DNA of 64,000 nucleotides, taken from assembly GCA_900471925.1 (NCBI GenBank), contig UCGV01000025.1:1-64000 (forward strand). Reading direction: 5' to 3'. Shown one piece after another: positions 16,841-25,184 of this stretch (positions within the stretch are counted from its first letter, which is position 1; every line of letters begins with the position of its first letter). A program made the position numbers and the translations under genes. The notes beneath the pieces are model-generated. The model had not been told where the DNA came from and did no database searches. It saw only the letters and a list, made by a program, of their open reading frames with translations. This stretch comes from Hyphomicrobiales bacterium. Its GTDB lineage: Bacteria > Pseudomonadota > Alphaproteobacteria > Rhizobiales > Rhizobiaceae.

Positions 16841-17737
16841 TTAATGCGCCAGTTCCCTGGCCTGTGCGTCGATCTTGTCGAAAGCATCGCCGAAGGGATC
16901 GCTGACCCGCACCAGCGGCGAAGCGCCGAGCAGGAGGAGCGCCTTCAGGTGCTTCCAGCCACCCTCTTCGCCGAGCACCGTGGCATAGGGTGCCATCTCG
17001 GGCTGCGCATCGCCGTAGAGGCGTGCGTAGTCGGCGAAATTGGTGAAGTTCTCGTGGTTGCTCTCCCGGAGGAGGAAGCTTTCGGCGGCGGCACCCTCGG
17101 CAAGGATGATCTCATGCGTATCGAGCATGACGCCGTAATATTCGAGCACCGCGTCATCGGCAGGGGTAACGGCCGTGATCGTCGTGCCGTTCACCAGATC
17201 CTTCACGCGGATCAGCGCGCCGTTCAGATAGAGCGCATGGAAGGGCGAGAGATAGAGATCGGTATGCGGCGTGCGCCCGTCCAGTGCATGGCGTGCGACG
17301 CGGATCGGCGTGACGCCTTCCTGCCAGCGCGCACCGCTCTTGCGGAAGACCTGGCGGCCAACCCACTTGACGGCACGGTCGCTGCCGTCCGGAAGCACGA
17401 CGCGATCGCCGAGGCGCAGTTCTTCGACCGGCCTTTCACCGCAATCGGTGAGGATAGCCGTACCGCGCAGGAAGCACTGCGGACCACCGCCGCCGCCACC
17501 GCCACCGGAACCGCCGGAGCCACCACCGCCCGAACCGCCGCTCCCACCGGAGCCGCCCTTGCCGCCGCCACCGCCACCATGCCCCCAAAGCCGCCCCAGC
17601 GCACTCGCGGGAGACGAGGAAATCGTCGTCGCCAGTGCCGCGATCCCGGCGATACGGGCACCGGCGGCAGTGGCTATGCCTAGGAAATGCCTGCGCGCTG
17701 TATTGCGCGGCAGCTGCGGATCTTCGCTGGATGACAT
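16841..17737 (-). CDS. Tat-signal protein with poly-glycine linker and Hint (hedgehog/intein) domain
   Basis: The ATG at 17737 is preceded by AAGGAC. The 298-residue protein starts with a twin-arginine-like signal (RRHFLGIATAAGARIAGIAAL, R15-R16), then a very glycine/serine-rich linker at about 50-86. A Hint domain follows, beginning CFLRGTAILT (Cys88) with LRLGDRVVLPDG and a late LYLSPFHALYLNGAL containing the block-B-like histidine. The N-terminal Cys and the SPFHA histidine are the self-processing residues of Hint_2 proteins. No separate passenger domain is present, only the linker. A cofactor- or self-modification role outside the cytoplasm is an inference. Confidence 0.8.
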   Translation of the reverse strand: MSSSEDPQLPRNTARRHFLGIATAAGARIAGIAALATTISSSPASALGRLWGHGGGGGGKGGSGGSGGSGGGGSGGSGGGGGGGGPQCFLRGTAILTDCGERPVEELRLGDRVVLPDGSDRAVKWVGRQVFRKSGARWQEGVTPIRVARHALDGRTPHTDLYLSPFHALYLNGALIRVKDLVNGTTITAVTPADDAVLEYYGVMLDTHEIILAEGAAAESFLLRESNHENFTNFADYARLYGDAQPEMAPYATVLGEEGGWKHLKALLLLGASPLVRVSDPFGDAFDKIDAQARELAH

Positions 17738-18343
17738 GGTGCTGGGGTCCTTCTAATACATAACGCCCCCTATGTTACAATAGGTTGTATTCCATTCAAT
17801 CTCGCCGAAGAGCGCTAAGGCTACCAAAATAGGCGTAGGCGCGATGCACGACATACTCCCAGTGGGGAGGAGATGACTGATTGCCCACGACAAAATCGAG
17901 CGCCGTGCGACGCCCTCTGTCTTTTTGGCGACATAGGTACGGACATACCAGATGTAGTGAAACACAACCTCAGGACGATTGGCAGCCGCACGTTGTGAAC
18001 GTAGCAGGTGCGAGGCCGGCGCGAAAATGTCCCATCGACGACAGCCGCGACCCCACCAGGGAAAATCCCGGCGTCAGCGGCCGTCCAGCTGGGATGCGCC
18101 ATGGCCGCCTGTCTGAAACTGACTTGTATCAAGGGAACGGACACGGCCGTCATACGGGAAAAAGCGCAAGCACAGATTTAAAAAGTTGTAGCGCGCTCGT
18201 ACCTTCGGATAGCTCAAGGCCGATAGATTGACACTGTTGCCGACTGTTGCGGGAGTGATGATAGGCTGGCAACATGATGTTTCCACCATGCACCGTTCCC
18301 CATGCAGCCGGAGGCTAGGAGAGAAGCGATAACGGAGAGAGCA
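17738..18343. other. 606-bp intergenic region, nothing recognised
   Basis: The region separates the divergent Hint and phosphatase genes. Composition is more mixed than in coding DNA, and open frames are short in all frames. I find no tRNA, transposase remnant or clear operator. The segment around 18130-18200 (GGGAAAAAGCGCAAGCACAG and flank) looks like another rhizobial intergenic repeat, but there is no second copy in the window. Confidence 0.4.
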
Positions 18344-19135
18344 ATGACCGCAGATGAGGCCCTGCACACATTCGCCATCGGCGATGTCCACGGCCGCGCC
18401 GACCTGCTGGAGACGATGCTGTCAGGCATTGCGGCGAAGGCCCGCGACGCGGCGATCGATTACCGCATCGTCTTCCTCGGCGATATCATGGACCGGGGAC
18501 CGGAGAGCCGTCGCGCACTCGATCTCACGATCCGCACGCTGCGCGACATCAGGGGCTCGAAGCTGATCCGCGGCAATCACGACGCCATACCCCTGCTGAT
18601 CCTTGACGAGGAGAGCGCGGCCATCCGGACCTCGCTCATCAATCAGTGGCGCGATGTCGGCGGCCGCGCAACGATGACCGCCTACGGCCTGCCGCGCGAT
18701 GCCCAGATCACGGCCGATGAAATTCGCCGCAGGTTCGGCGAGGAGCACCTGCTCTGCCTGCGAAGAGCGGTGCGCTATGTCGAGCTCGACCACCACATTC
18801 TCGTTCATGCCGGTCTCGAACCCGGCATCCAGCTCGCCGCCCAGAACCCGCATAACCTGATGTGGATCCGCGGCGAGTTCCTGAACTCCACCGCCTCCTT
18901 CGGCAAGATCGTCGTGCATGGGCACACGATCACGGAGAGTGAACGCGTGGAGATCTTCCCGAACCGGATCGCGATCGATACCGGCGCCTTCGCGACCGGT
19001 ATCCTCTCGGCGCTGCAGATCAGCCCGTCAGGCGATATGACAGTGCTGCAGGCACGGGACATCGGCTCCGGCTCGTGCCAATTTGGCGAGGGAAAGCCGC
19101 TCTATCGCTCGCATGAGGATGAAGACCTGATCTGA
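18344..19135 (+). CDS. PP2A-type metallophosphatase (serine/threonine or diadenosine tetraphosphatase-like)
   Basis: The ATG at 18344 has GGAGAGAG just upstream; an in-frame ATG at 18302 is less likely. The 263-residue protein shows the complete PPP metal motifs: GDVHGR at 13-18, GDIMDRG near 46, GNHD near 77, a late IVVHGHT, and DTGAF. These bind two metal ions and hydrolyse phosphate monoesters or Ap4A-like compounds. The gene is monocistronic, and a copy of the 47-bp intergenic repeat begins at the base after its stop codon. Confidence 0.9.
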   Translation: MTADEALHTFAIGDVHGRADLLETMLSGIAAKARDAAIDYRIVFLGDIMDRGPESRRALDLTIRTLRDIRGSKLIRGNHDAIPLLILDEESAAIRTSLINQWRDVGGRATMTAYGLPRDAQITADEIRRRFGEEHLLCLRRAVRYVELDHHILVHAGLEPGIQLAAQNPHNLMWIRGEFLNSTASFGKIVVHGHTITESERVEIFPNRIAIDTGAFATGILSALQISPSGDMTVLQARDIGSGSCQFGEGKPLYRSHEDEDLI

Positions 19136-19182
19136 AGCAATTCCAGTAAAAGTGGGAACCGGTTTTGCGTCCGGAATTGCGG
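19136..19182 (+). repeat. 47-bp intergenic repeat, copy 1
   Basis: The sequence starts AGCAATTCCAGTAAAAGTGG and ends GTCCGGAATTGCGG. The ends are an imperfect inverted repeat (GCAATTCC with GGAATTGC). Two further copies are on the opposite strand at 42787-42833 and 42846-42892. It follows directly on a stop codon, so it may act in transcript ends. Confidence 0.85.
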
Positions 19183-19197
19183 ACAGGACAACCTGCC

Positions 19198-20463
19198 TCA
19201 CAGAGGCCCGGCCCCCTCTTCCAGCGCCAGCAGCTGCGCGATCGACTGACGCTTGCGGATGACCGTGAGCGCGCCGCCATCCAGCATGACCTCCGGCGCC
19301 AGCGGCCGGCTGTTATAGTTTGATGACATGGTCGCGCCATAGGCGCCGGCATCGCGCAGGATGGCGAAATCGCCTGTTTTCGGCAGCGGCATCTCGCGAA
19401 ACTCCACGAAGCCGCCCTCCTGCTGGGTGAAGACATCGCCGGACTCGCAGAGCGGGCCTGCGACCGCGATCGGTGTTTCCGGCCCCGCCACCGGCTCGCC
19501 CGCTGCCGTGACGAAGGCGATATCGTGATGGCTGCCATACATTGCCGGCCGCGCGAGATCGCTGAAACCGGCATCGATCAGCACGAAATGCTTGTCGGCC
19601 ACTTTCTTGACCGCCCGCACCTCGGCGATGAGAATGCCGGCATTGCCGACAAGATAGCGCCCCGGCTCCAGCTCGAGACGAACCGGCCCGCCGGTAATTG
19701 CCTCGGCCTCGCGCCGCGTCCTGTCCCAGGCCGCATGATATTCGGCAATGTCGATTTCCGGCTCGCCCGCCTTGTAAGGCAGCGACAGCCCGCCGCCGGC
19801 AGAGATCGCCTGGAGAGGCCGGTCGGCGCGGCGCACGGCATCCAGCATCGCATCGCAGACCTTGTGCAGATGTGCATAATCGACGCCCGAGCCGATATGC
19901 ATGTGCAGCCCGATCAGTGTCAGCCCATATTCATCGACGAGCCGGAGGCTGTCCTCGAACTCCTCATGCCAGATCCCATGTTTGCTGGAAGGGCCGCCGG
20001 TATTGGTCTTGCGGCTGTGCCCATGCCCGAAACCGGGATTGATCCTCAGCCACACCGGATGCCCCTTGGCCTTCTGGCCGATTTGCCGGAGCATATCAGG
20101 CGATCCGCAATTAACGGGAATGCCAAGCTCGACCACCCGCTGAAGCGTAGCCTCATCGATGATATCGGCGGTAAAGACGATCTCATGCGCAGGCGAATGC
20201 GGATCGTAGCCGGCCACAAGCGCCCGCTCGATCTCGCCCAGCGAAACCGCATCGACGAACACGCCAAGGGAGCGCAGCAGCCGCAGCACGTGCGTATTGC
20301 TGTTGGCCTTCTGCGCATAACGCACGCAATCGAACATGGCCAACTGCCCTGCCCGCTCCCGGATCAGATTGGCCTCGTAAAGCCAGAGCGGCGTGCCGAG
20401 CTTGCGTACGGAGGCAAGCGCTGCATCGATGAGGTCGGGGCGGAGCGATGAGGGTCTGGTCAT
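19198..20463 (-). CDS. lysA: Diaminopimelate decarboxylase-like fold III PLP enzyme
   Basis: This 421-residue protein should decarboxylate meso-diaminopimelate to lysine. The PLP lysine is K52 in YAQKANSN. Other expected motifs are HMHIGSG, the glycine-rich GGGLSLPY, EPGRYLV, the CESGDVF segment with the partner-subunit active-site cysteine, and GAYGATMSSNYN near the end. The protein is standard length. Rhizobia often carry more than one such enzyme, and this copy is not beside the usual lysA neighbours, so a related substrate cannot be excluded. Confidence 0.87.
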   Translation of the reverse strand: MTRPSSLRPDLIDAALASVRKLGTPLWLYEANLIRERAGQLAMFDCVRYAQKANSNTHVLRLLRSLGVFVDAVSLGEIERALVAGYDPHSPAHEIVFTADIIDEATLQRVVELGIPVNCGSPDMLRQIGQKAKGHPVWLRINPGFGHGHSRKTNTGGPSSKHGIWHEEFEDSLRLVDEYGLTLIGLHMHIGSGVDYAHLHKVCDAMLDAVRRADRPLQAISAGGGLSLPYKAGEPEIDIAEYHAAWDRTRREAEAITGGPVRLELEPGRYLVGNAGILIAEVRAVKKVADKHFVLIDAGFSDLARPAMYGSHHDIAFVTAAGEPVAGPETPIAVAGPLCESGDVFTQQEGGFVEFREMPLPKTGDFAILRDAGAYGATMSSNYNSRPLAPEVMLDGGALTVIRKRQSIAQLLALEEGAGPL

Positions 20464-20571
20464 GAAAAGATCTTCGGGCTGGAGAATGGGCTTGGTGTGT
20501 TTAGGGTATTTGCGAGGGCGCGGGAAGGCCGTGACTATTGCTATGTCGCACCAGCGACACCCTCAACCTCT

Positions 20572-20711
20572 CCTCATCCCTGTGCTCGTCACAGGGATCC
20601 AGCCACCGCGCGTCCGCGTGGTGAATGACTCCCTTGCGTCAAAGAGCGAAAAGTCTTTTCAGCCCAATGACTTGGGCTGACTGGGTTCCTGTGACAGGCA
20701 CAGAAATGAGG
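20572..20711. repeat. RIME-like intergenic mosaic element
   Basis: A 140-bp element is bounded by CCTCAT and ATGAGG. Inside are hairpins: CCCTGTG/CACAGGG at 20578-20596, CAGCCCAA/TTGGGCTG at 20660-20679, and CTGTG/CACAG near the right end. This layout matches palindromic intergenic elements known from Rhizobium genomes; the name is by resemblance, not by alignment. Confidence 0.6.
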
Positions 20712-20767
20712 GAGATTGGGGTATGCCGCTCGTCTCACGACAGCCTCCGTTGCAACATTCCCTCACC

Positions 20768-22267
20768 TCAGCCCGCCTGAAACCGTACCGCCCCAAACAC
20801 CTCCACCAGCACCCGCGTCCCCATATCCGCCTCGGCCTCCGAGAGCCCCGAAAACCCGAGCAGCAGCCGCGTCCTGTCCGTCGAGACCACGTTCATCCGC
20901 GAGAGCGGCATTACCACCACGCCCCGCTTCAGCGCCGCGGCAGAAACCGCCGTATCGTCATCCCACGTACCCGTGCTGCGCACCGTGAGATTGATCCCCT
21001 GATCGGGCAGCAGCACGTCGACATGCTCGCTCAGCCGCTCCCTCAGAAACCCCGCCAGCATGTCCCGCGATGCCCGCAGCCTTTCACGCAATCGGCGCAG
21101 ATGCGCGGGAAAATAGCCCTCCTCGATGAAATCGGCGATCACCCGCTGCTGGAAGCTCGGCGGGCAGCGGTCGAGGGCGGGGCGCACGGCTCGGAAAGCG
21201 GGCACCAGGTCTGGCGGCACAACGAGATAGCCGATGCGCAGGCTCGGCAGCAGCGCCTTGCTGAACGTGCCGGTGTAGAGAACCCGGCTTGCCTTATCGA
21301 GCCCGTGCAGCGAGGCGATCGGGTGGCCCTGGTAGCGGAATTCGCTGTCGTAATCGTCCTCGATGATCCAGCAGTCATTCTCCTCGGCATAGGCCAGAAG
21401 CTGGAGTCGGCGGGGCAGCGAGAGCACGGAGCCGACAGGATACTGGTTCGATGGCGTCACGTAGAAGGCGGCGGGCGGGGCCAAGCTGCCATCGACCAGA
21501 CGCGTGATATCGATGCCGTCGCGATCGACCGGCAGGCCGACGATCTCGATACCGTTGAGGGCAAGGCATTGCCGCGCCGGCGGATAACAGGGGTCTTCGA
21601 CAACAGCCCTCTCACCCGGCGTCATCAGCACACGGAAGGCAAGGTCGAGCGCCTGCTGCGTGCCTGCCGTGACGAAAACCTGTTCGGGTGCGCAGCGCAC
21701 GCCGCGCGAGACGGAAAGATGGGCGCTGATCGCGGCCCGAAGCTGCGGCTCACCCTGGATATCGCCATAGCCTTCGAAGGCATAGTTCATGTGCCTTGCG
21801 GCAATGCGGTTCAAAAGCCTGGCCGTGCGCTCGTCATGGGCGATGCGGGCGGTGACGAAGGGCAGCATCTTCTGCGGCTCGAGGCTCGGGCCGCGCGTGA
21901 GGATAGCGGTGGCGGCGGCCGAGACCGCGCGCCGCGTTGCCCGCACAGCGCTTGCTCCCGATGCATCGGGACGCACCGCCCCTTCGGGAACCGATGAGGC
22001 GATATAGGTGCCGGAGCCGTGGCGCGCCACGGCAAACCCCTCGGCGATCAGGATCTCGTAGGCCTCCGCGATCACGCCGCGCGAAATCGCCCATTCGGCA
22101 GCCGCGAGCCGCGTCGATGGCAGCCGCTGCCCGCCCGAAAGCCGCCCTTCCGTAACGGCATTCCGTAGGGAAAGGTAGAGCTGCCGGGCTAGCGGCGCCG
22201 ATGATGCGGGGTCGATATCGGGCCGGAACGCCGCCGACGGCCCCTCGCGTTTTCGTCTCAGCGTCAC
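20768..22267 (-). CDS. MocR/PdxR family regulator (GntR helix-turn-helix fused to aminotransferase fold)
   Basis: The N-terminal winged helix (PLARQLYLSLRNAVTEGRLS, then RLPSTRLAAAEWAISRGVI) is joined to a class I aminotransferase-like domain. The latter has the PLP site: SNQYPVGSVLS, EDDYDSEF and the lysine in YTGTFSKALLPSLRIGY. Such regulators use PLP or a PLP-amino-acid adduct as signal. The start is uncertain: GTG 22267 (MTLRRKREG) fits family length, while a TTG at 22315 would run into the inverted-repeat region. It is divergent from the C39-like peptidase and ligase genes. Confidence 0.87.
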   Translation of the reverse strand: MTLRRKREGPSAAFRPDIDPASSAPLARQLYLSLRNAVTEGRLSGGQRLPSTRLAAAEWAISRGVIAEAYEILIAEGFAVARHGSGTYIASSVPEGAVRPDASGASAVRATRRAVSAAATAILTRGPSLEPQKMLPFVTARIAHDERTARLLNRIAARHMNYAFEGYGDIQGEPQLRAAISAHLSVSRGVRCAPEQVFVTAGTQQALDLAFRVLMTPGERAVVEDPCYPPARQCLALNGIEIVGLPVDRDGIDITRLVDGSLAPPAAFYVTPSNQYPVGSVLSLPRRLQLLAYAEENDCWIIEDDYDSEFRYQGHPIASLHGLDKASRVLYTGTFSKALLPSLRIGYLVVPPDLVPAFRAVRPALDRCPPSFQQRVIADFIEEGYFPAHLRRLRERLRASRDMLAGFLRERLSEHVDVLLPDQGINLTVRSTGTWDDDTAVSAAALKRGVVVMPLSRMNVVSTDRTRLLLGFSGLSEAEADMGTRVLVEVFGAVRFQAG

Positions 22268-22292
22268 AGGATATTCCCAATTGGCCGGCTGA

Positions 22293-22363
22293 AGTGGCTC
22301 ATGGGCCACCAACAAAGTGGATCTTCAAAACTACGAATGAATGCAATTATGGTGAGCCACTTG
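22293..22363. promoter_or_regulatory. Long-spaced 10-bp inverted repeat between MocR and its divergent operon
   Basis: AAGTGGCTCA at 22293-22302 and its exact complement TGAGCCACTT at 22354-22363 lie in the divergent intergenic region. A further AAAGTGG is at 22315-22321. MocR proteins commonly bind spaced repeats with DNA bending, so these are candidate sites for the adjacent regulator. Confidence 0.5.
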
Positions 22364-22382
22364 CAAGTAGATTCCCATCGCA

Positions 22383-23021
22383 ATGACAGCCGGAAATGAG
22401 ATGAACCAGCCGATACCGCCAGTGCCCTATTTCAGCCAGTGGGAAACGCCCGAAATGACCCTGCCGGTGCTGGCCGAAGGCGCCGTTGCCCTGCATCGCG
22501 ATCCCAACTGGCGGAATTCCGGCGCCGAGACCATTGAGGATTATGCGCGCTGGGCGATGAACGTCTGCGGCATGGCCTGCCTGAAGATGATCCTGGCCGC
22601 CCGCGGCGAGGCGCACCCGATCCTCTCCCTGGCGCGGGCCTGCACCGCCTATGGCGGCTATGTCGTCAATGAGGCCGATGCCTCGATCAAGGGGCTGATC
22701 TATGCGCCTTTCGTAACCTTCGTGCGCGAGCGCTTCGGTCTCACGGCCGAGGTGAAGACGCAGGTGCCGACGGAGAGCATTCCAGCCATACTTGCCGAAA
22801 ACACCTTCTTCATCGCCTCCGTCAGCAGCGCCATCCGCTGGCCGGAGCGCGAACCGCCCGGCAAGGGCGGGCATCTGGTGCTGGTCACCGCAGCCGATGC
22901 GCAAAGCCTGCGCTTCCACAATCCCTCCGGCCATGATCGCGCCAGCCAGGCCGATGTGAGCCTGCCGCTTTCCACCTTCGACCGCTTCTTCGCCAACCGG
23001 GGCATCGCGGTCCGCTTCTGA
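22383..23021 (+). CDS. C39-like (papain-fold) peptidase family protein
   Basis: This protein of up to 212 residues begins with PVPYFSQWETP, typical of the Peptidase_C39_2 group (an ATG at 22401 is an alternative start). The catalytic cysteine is in NVCGMACLKMIL, the histidine in GGHLVLVTA and the polar residue in FHNPSGHD. There is no ABC transporter domain or signal peptide, so it is not a bacteriocin exporter and is probably cytoplasmic. It lies 25 bp upstream of the D-Ala-D-Ala ligase, apparently in one operon controlled by MocR. It could process a small peptide; the substrate is unknown. Confidence 0.75.
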   Translation: MTAGNEMNQPIPPVPYFSQWETPEMTLPVLAEGAVALHRDPNWRNSGAETIEDYARWAMNVCGMACLKMILAARGEAHPILSLARACTAYGGYVVNEADASIKGLIYAPFVTFVRERFGLTAEVKTQVPTESIPAILAENTFFIASVSSAIRWPEREPPGKGGHLVLVTAADAQSLRFHNPSGHDRASQADVSLPLSTFDRFFANRGIAVRF

Positions 23022-23046
23022 AGATCTGTTTGTATTGGAGAATTTC

Positions 23047-24114
23047 ATGAGCCCTTTCCCCTCCAGGCTGCGTATTGCCGTGCTCTTCGGCGGCCGTTCC
23101 AGCGAGCACGATGTCTCCGTCATGTCGGCGACCAACGTCATGCGCGCGCTCGATCCGGAAAAATACGAGGCCACACCCATCTTCGTTACCCGCGAGGGCC
23201 GCTGGCTGAAGAGCCGCACCGAGAACGGCACGCTGGAAAAACCCGATAGCGGCAGCGAGATCTGCCTCCTGCCCGGCGGCCACGGCCGCTTTCTGGCGCT
23301 TGCACCGGATGGCAAGGCGAGCGAAGCCGGAAGCTTCGATATCGTCTTCCCGGTCCTGCATGGATTGCATGGCGAGGATGGCGCCGTGCAGGGCCTCTGC
23401 CAGGTGGCGCGCGTGCCGCTGGCCGGCTGCGGCATCCTGGGCTCGGCGACAGCGCTCGACAAGGATATCGCCAAGCAACTCCTGAAAGCCGCCGGCCTGC
23501 CCGTTGCCCGCTCGGTGACGCTCGATCAGGAAAACCCGCCGACGCTGGAAACCCTCGAAAACCAGCTCGGCCTGCCGCTCTTCATCAAGCCCGCGCGCCA
23601 GGGCTCGTCGGTCGGCGTGCGAAAAGTCTCCGGCAGCCAGGAATTTGCACCGGCACTGACCGAAGCCTTCAGCCATGACGACAAGCTGCTGGCCGAGGAA
23701 TTCATCGCCGGCCGCGAAATCGAATGCAGCGTGCTGGAAGCGCCCGATGGCTCGCTCTTCGTCTCCCGCCCCGGCGAGATCGCGCCGGCCGAAAGCCACG
23801 GCTTCTACAGCTATGCCGCCAAATATCTCGACGAAAACGGCGCCGCCCTGAAAGTGCCGGCCGAGCTTGCGCCCGAAGTGGAGGCAAAAATCCGCGACAT
23901 GGCCGCCCGCGCCTTCCGGGCGCTGGGATGTGATGGCATGGCCCGCGTCGATTTCTTCCTGATGGGAGACATGCGGTTTGTCGTGAACGAGGTGAATACC
24001 ATTCCGGGCTTTACCGATATCAGCATGTATCCGAAGGCGATGGCGGCAAGCGGCGTGCCCTATGCCGAACTGATCGACCGGCTGGTGCAGCACGGGCTGG
24101 CGCGCGGGGCGTGA
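23047..24114 (+). CDS. ddl: D-alanine--D-alanine ligase (DdlA type)
   Basis: The ATG at 23047 has GGAG in TTGGAGAATTTC, so it is preferred over an upstream TTG. The 355-residue ATP-grasp enzyme shows FGGRSSEHDVSVMSA, FPVLHGLHGEDG, FIKPARQGSSVGV, a tyrosine in the specificity loop (HGFYSYAAKYLDENG), DFFLMGDMRFVVNEVNTIPG and a closing FTDISMYPK. The loop tyrosine argues for D-Ala-D-Ala rather than D-Ala-D-lactate. It is outside any division/cell-wall cluster and is linked to a peptidase and MocR, so it is probably a paralogue with a specialised role. Confidence 0.88.
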   Translation: MSPFPSRLRIAVLFGGRSSEHDVSVMSATNVMRALDPEKYEATPIFVTREGRWLKSRTENGTLEKPDSGSEICLLPGGHGRFLALAPDGKASEAGSFDIVFPVLHGLHGEDGAVQGLCQVARVPLAGCGILGSATALDKDIAKQLLKAAGLPVARSVTLDQENPPTLETLENQLGLPLFIKPARQGSSVGVRKVSGSQEFAPALTEAFSHDDKLLAEEFIAGREIECSVLEAPDGSLFVSRPGEIAPAESHGFYSYAAKYLDENGAALKVPAELAPEVEAKIRDMAARAFRALGCDGMARVDFFLMGDMRFVVNEVNTIPGFTDISMYPKAMAASGVPYAELIDRLVQHGLARGA

Positions 24115-24184
24115 GGAGCGCCCTGTCTCGACATCAATACGCCGAATTACCGCGGATCCGCTGAATTGTCAGACAGTGCCCACA

Positions 24185-25123
24185 CTATACTCCCGCAAAG
24201 TGGAGGCTGTCTTCAAAGGCCCGCCGAAGCGAAGAGCGCGCTTCCGGGAGAGATGGGCGCTCGTTTCCGTTGAATATCTGGCCGTGCTCGGCCATCAAGT
24301 CCAGAAGGAAGAGGCAAACATAGAGTCTGAAGATCGGGTCATCTTGCTGCCCGGCATAGCTAAGCCAGGCCGACACGTATTCGACCGGGCCACCATAGGC
24401 CAGCAACACGGCGAGCGTCAGCGCGGCGGGATATCTCGGGTCGCCGAAGCACAGATTATCGACATCGACGATGCCGGAGAAGCTTCCATCCTGCGCTACT
24501 ATGACGTTCTTCGTCGTCGTATCGTGCAGGAAGGGGATCGGCTCGATCCGGTCTATCTCGCTCCAACGGCCACGTAGCGCAGTCTGGACAATGTCAACCA
24601 TGGAAGGATCGAATAGACGCGCAGACGTGATCCTCTGCCGGGAGCGGTCGAGACTTGATTCCAGCACCTGCGGCCAACTGGCATAGGGTGCCTGTTCCGG
24701 CCGAACCGCATACCCGTGGCGGCCAGCCGAAGCCGTCTTCGCGGTGACGGCCTGCGCGCGCGACACGTTGATCGCTATTAGCTCGAGCTGCGCAACCGTC
24801 AGATCTGCGATAACACTGCCGAGATCCGCTCCAGGAAATCGCTGCAACACCAGCCAAGGGAGCGCCGCATCGACGTTCGCAGCCAATATCTCGGGAAGCG
24901 GCACACCTAGCGGTCGCAACACACCGGAAAGGTAGACCGCGCCTTCCATCTCCGCTCGTGCCGATTGATCGCCAATTCGCACGACCAGCGACGGCCGGTT
25001 CGCAAACTGCGCCTCAAAGACGTAATGACTGGTTCCCGTGGTAAACCGGCGAAGACCCGACGGTCTGTGGCCACTTACCTCCGTGGCGATCTCGGCCGCA
25101 AGCCGTTCGGTCTGTGCGGTCAT
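24185..25123 (-). CDS. Aminoglycoside phosphotransferase-family kinase-like protein
   Basis: The start ATG at 25123 has AAGGAAC upstream, giving 312 residues. The kinase-like N-lobe contains GTSHYVFEAQF and VVRIGDQ; the hinge has PWLVLQRFPG. The catalytic loop reads LHDTTTKNVIV, close to the family pattern H-x-D-x4-N but one residue tighter between His and Asp. The metal segment GIVDVDNLCFGDP follows. It probably phosphorylates a small hydroxyl compound. Composition is slightly lower in GC than its neighbours. Substrate unknown. Confidence 0.72.
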   Translation of the reverse strand: MTAQTERLAAEIATEVSGHRPSGLRRFTTGTSHYVFEAQFANRPSLVVRIGDQSARAEMEGAVYLSGVLRPLGVPLPEILAANVDAALPWLVLQRFPGADLGSVIADLTVAQLELIAINVSRAQAVTAKTASAGRHGYAVRPEQAPYASWPQVLESSLDRSRQRITSARLFDPSMVDIVQTALRGRWSEIDRIEPIPFLHDTTTKNVIVAQDGSFSGIVDVDNLCFGDPRYPAALTLAVLLAYGGPVEYVSAWLSYAGQQDDPIFRLYVCLFLLDLMAEHGQIFNGNERPSLPEARSSLRRAFEDSLHFAGV

Positions 25124-25184
25124 GCCGGTTCCTTTTCCTGCCTCTTGCGAGACCGCACAATAGGTGGTTTCGAGGCAGCCGCAA

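Noticed and set aside
17738-18343. A transposase remnant
   Set aside because: Short frames in this gap have no transposase motifs, and no terminal inverted repeats or target duplications are visible.
22383-24114. A bacteriocin or lasso/lantipeptide cluster
   Set aside because: The C39-like protein has no transporter fusion, no precursor peptide gene was found, and the ATP-grasp protein carries DdlA specificity motifs.
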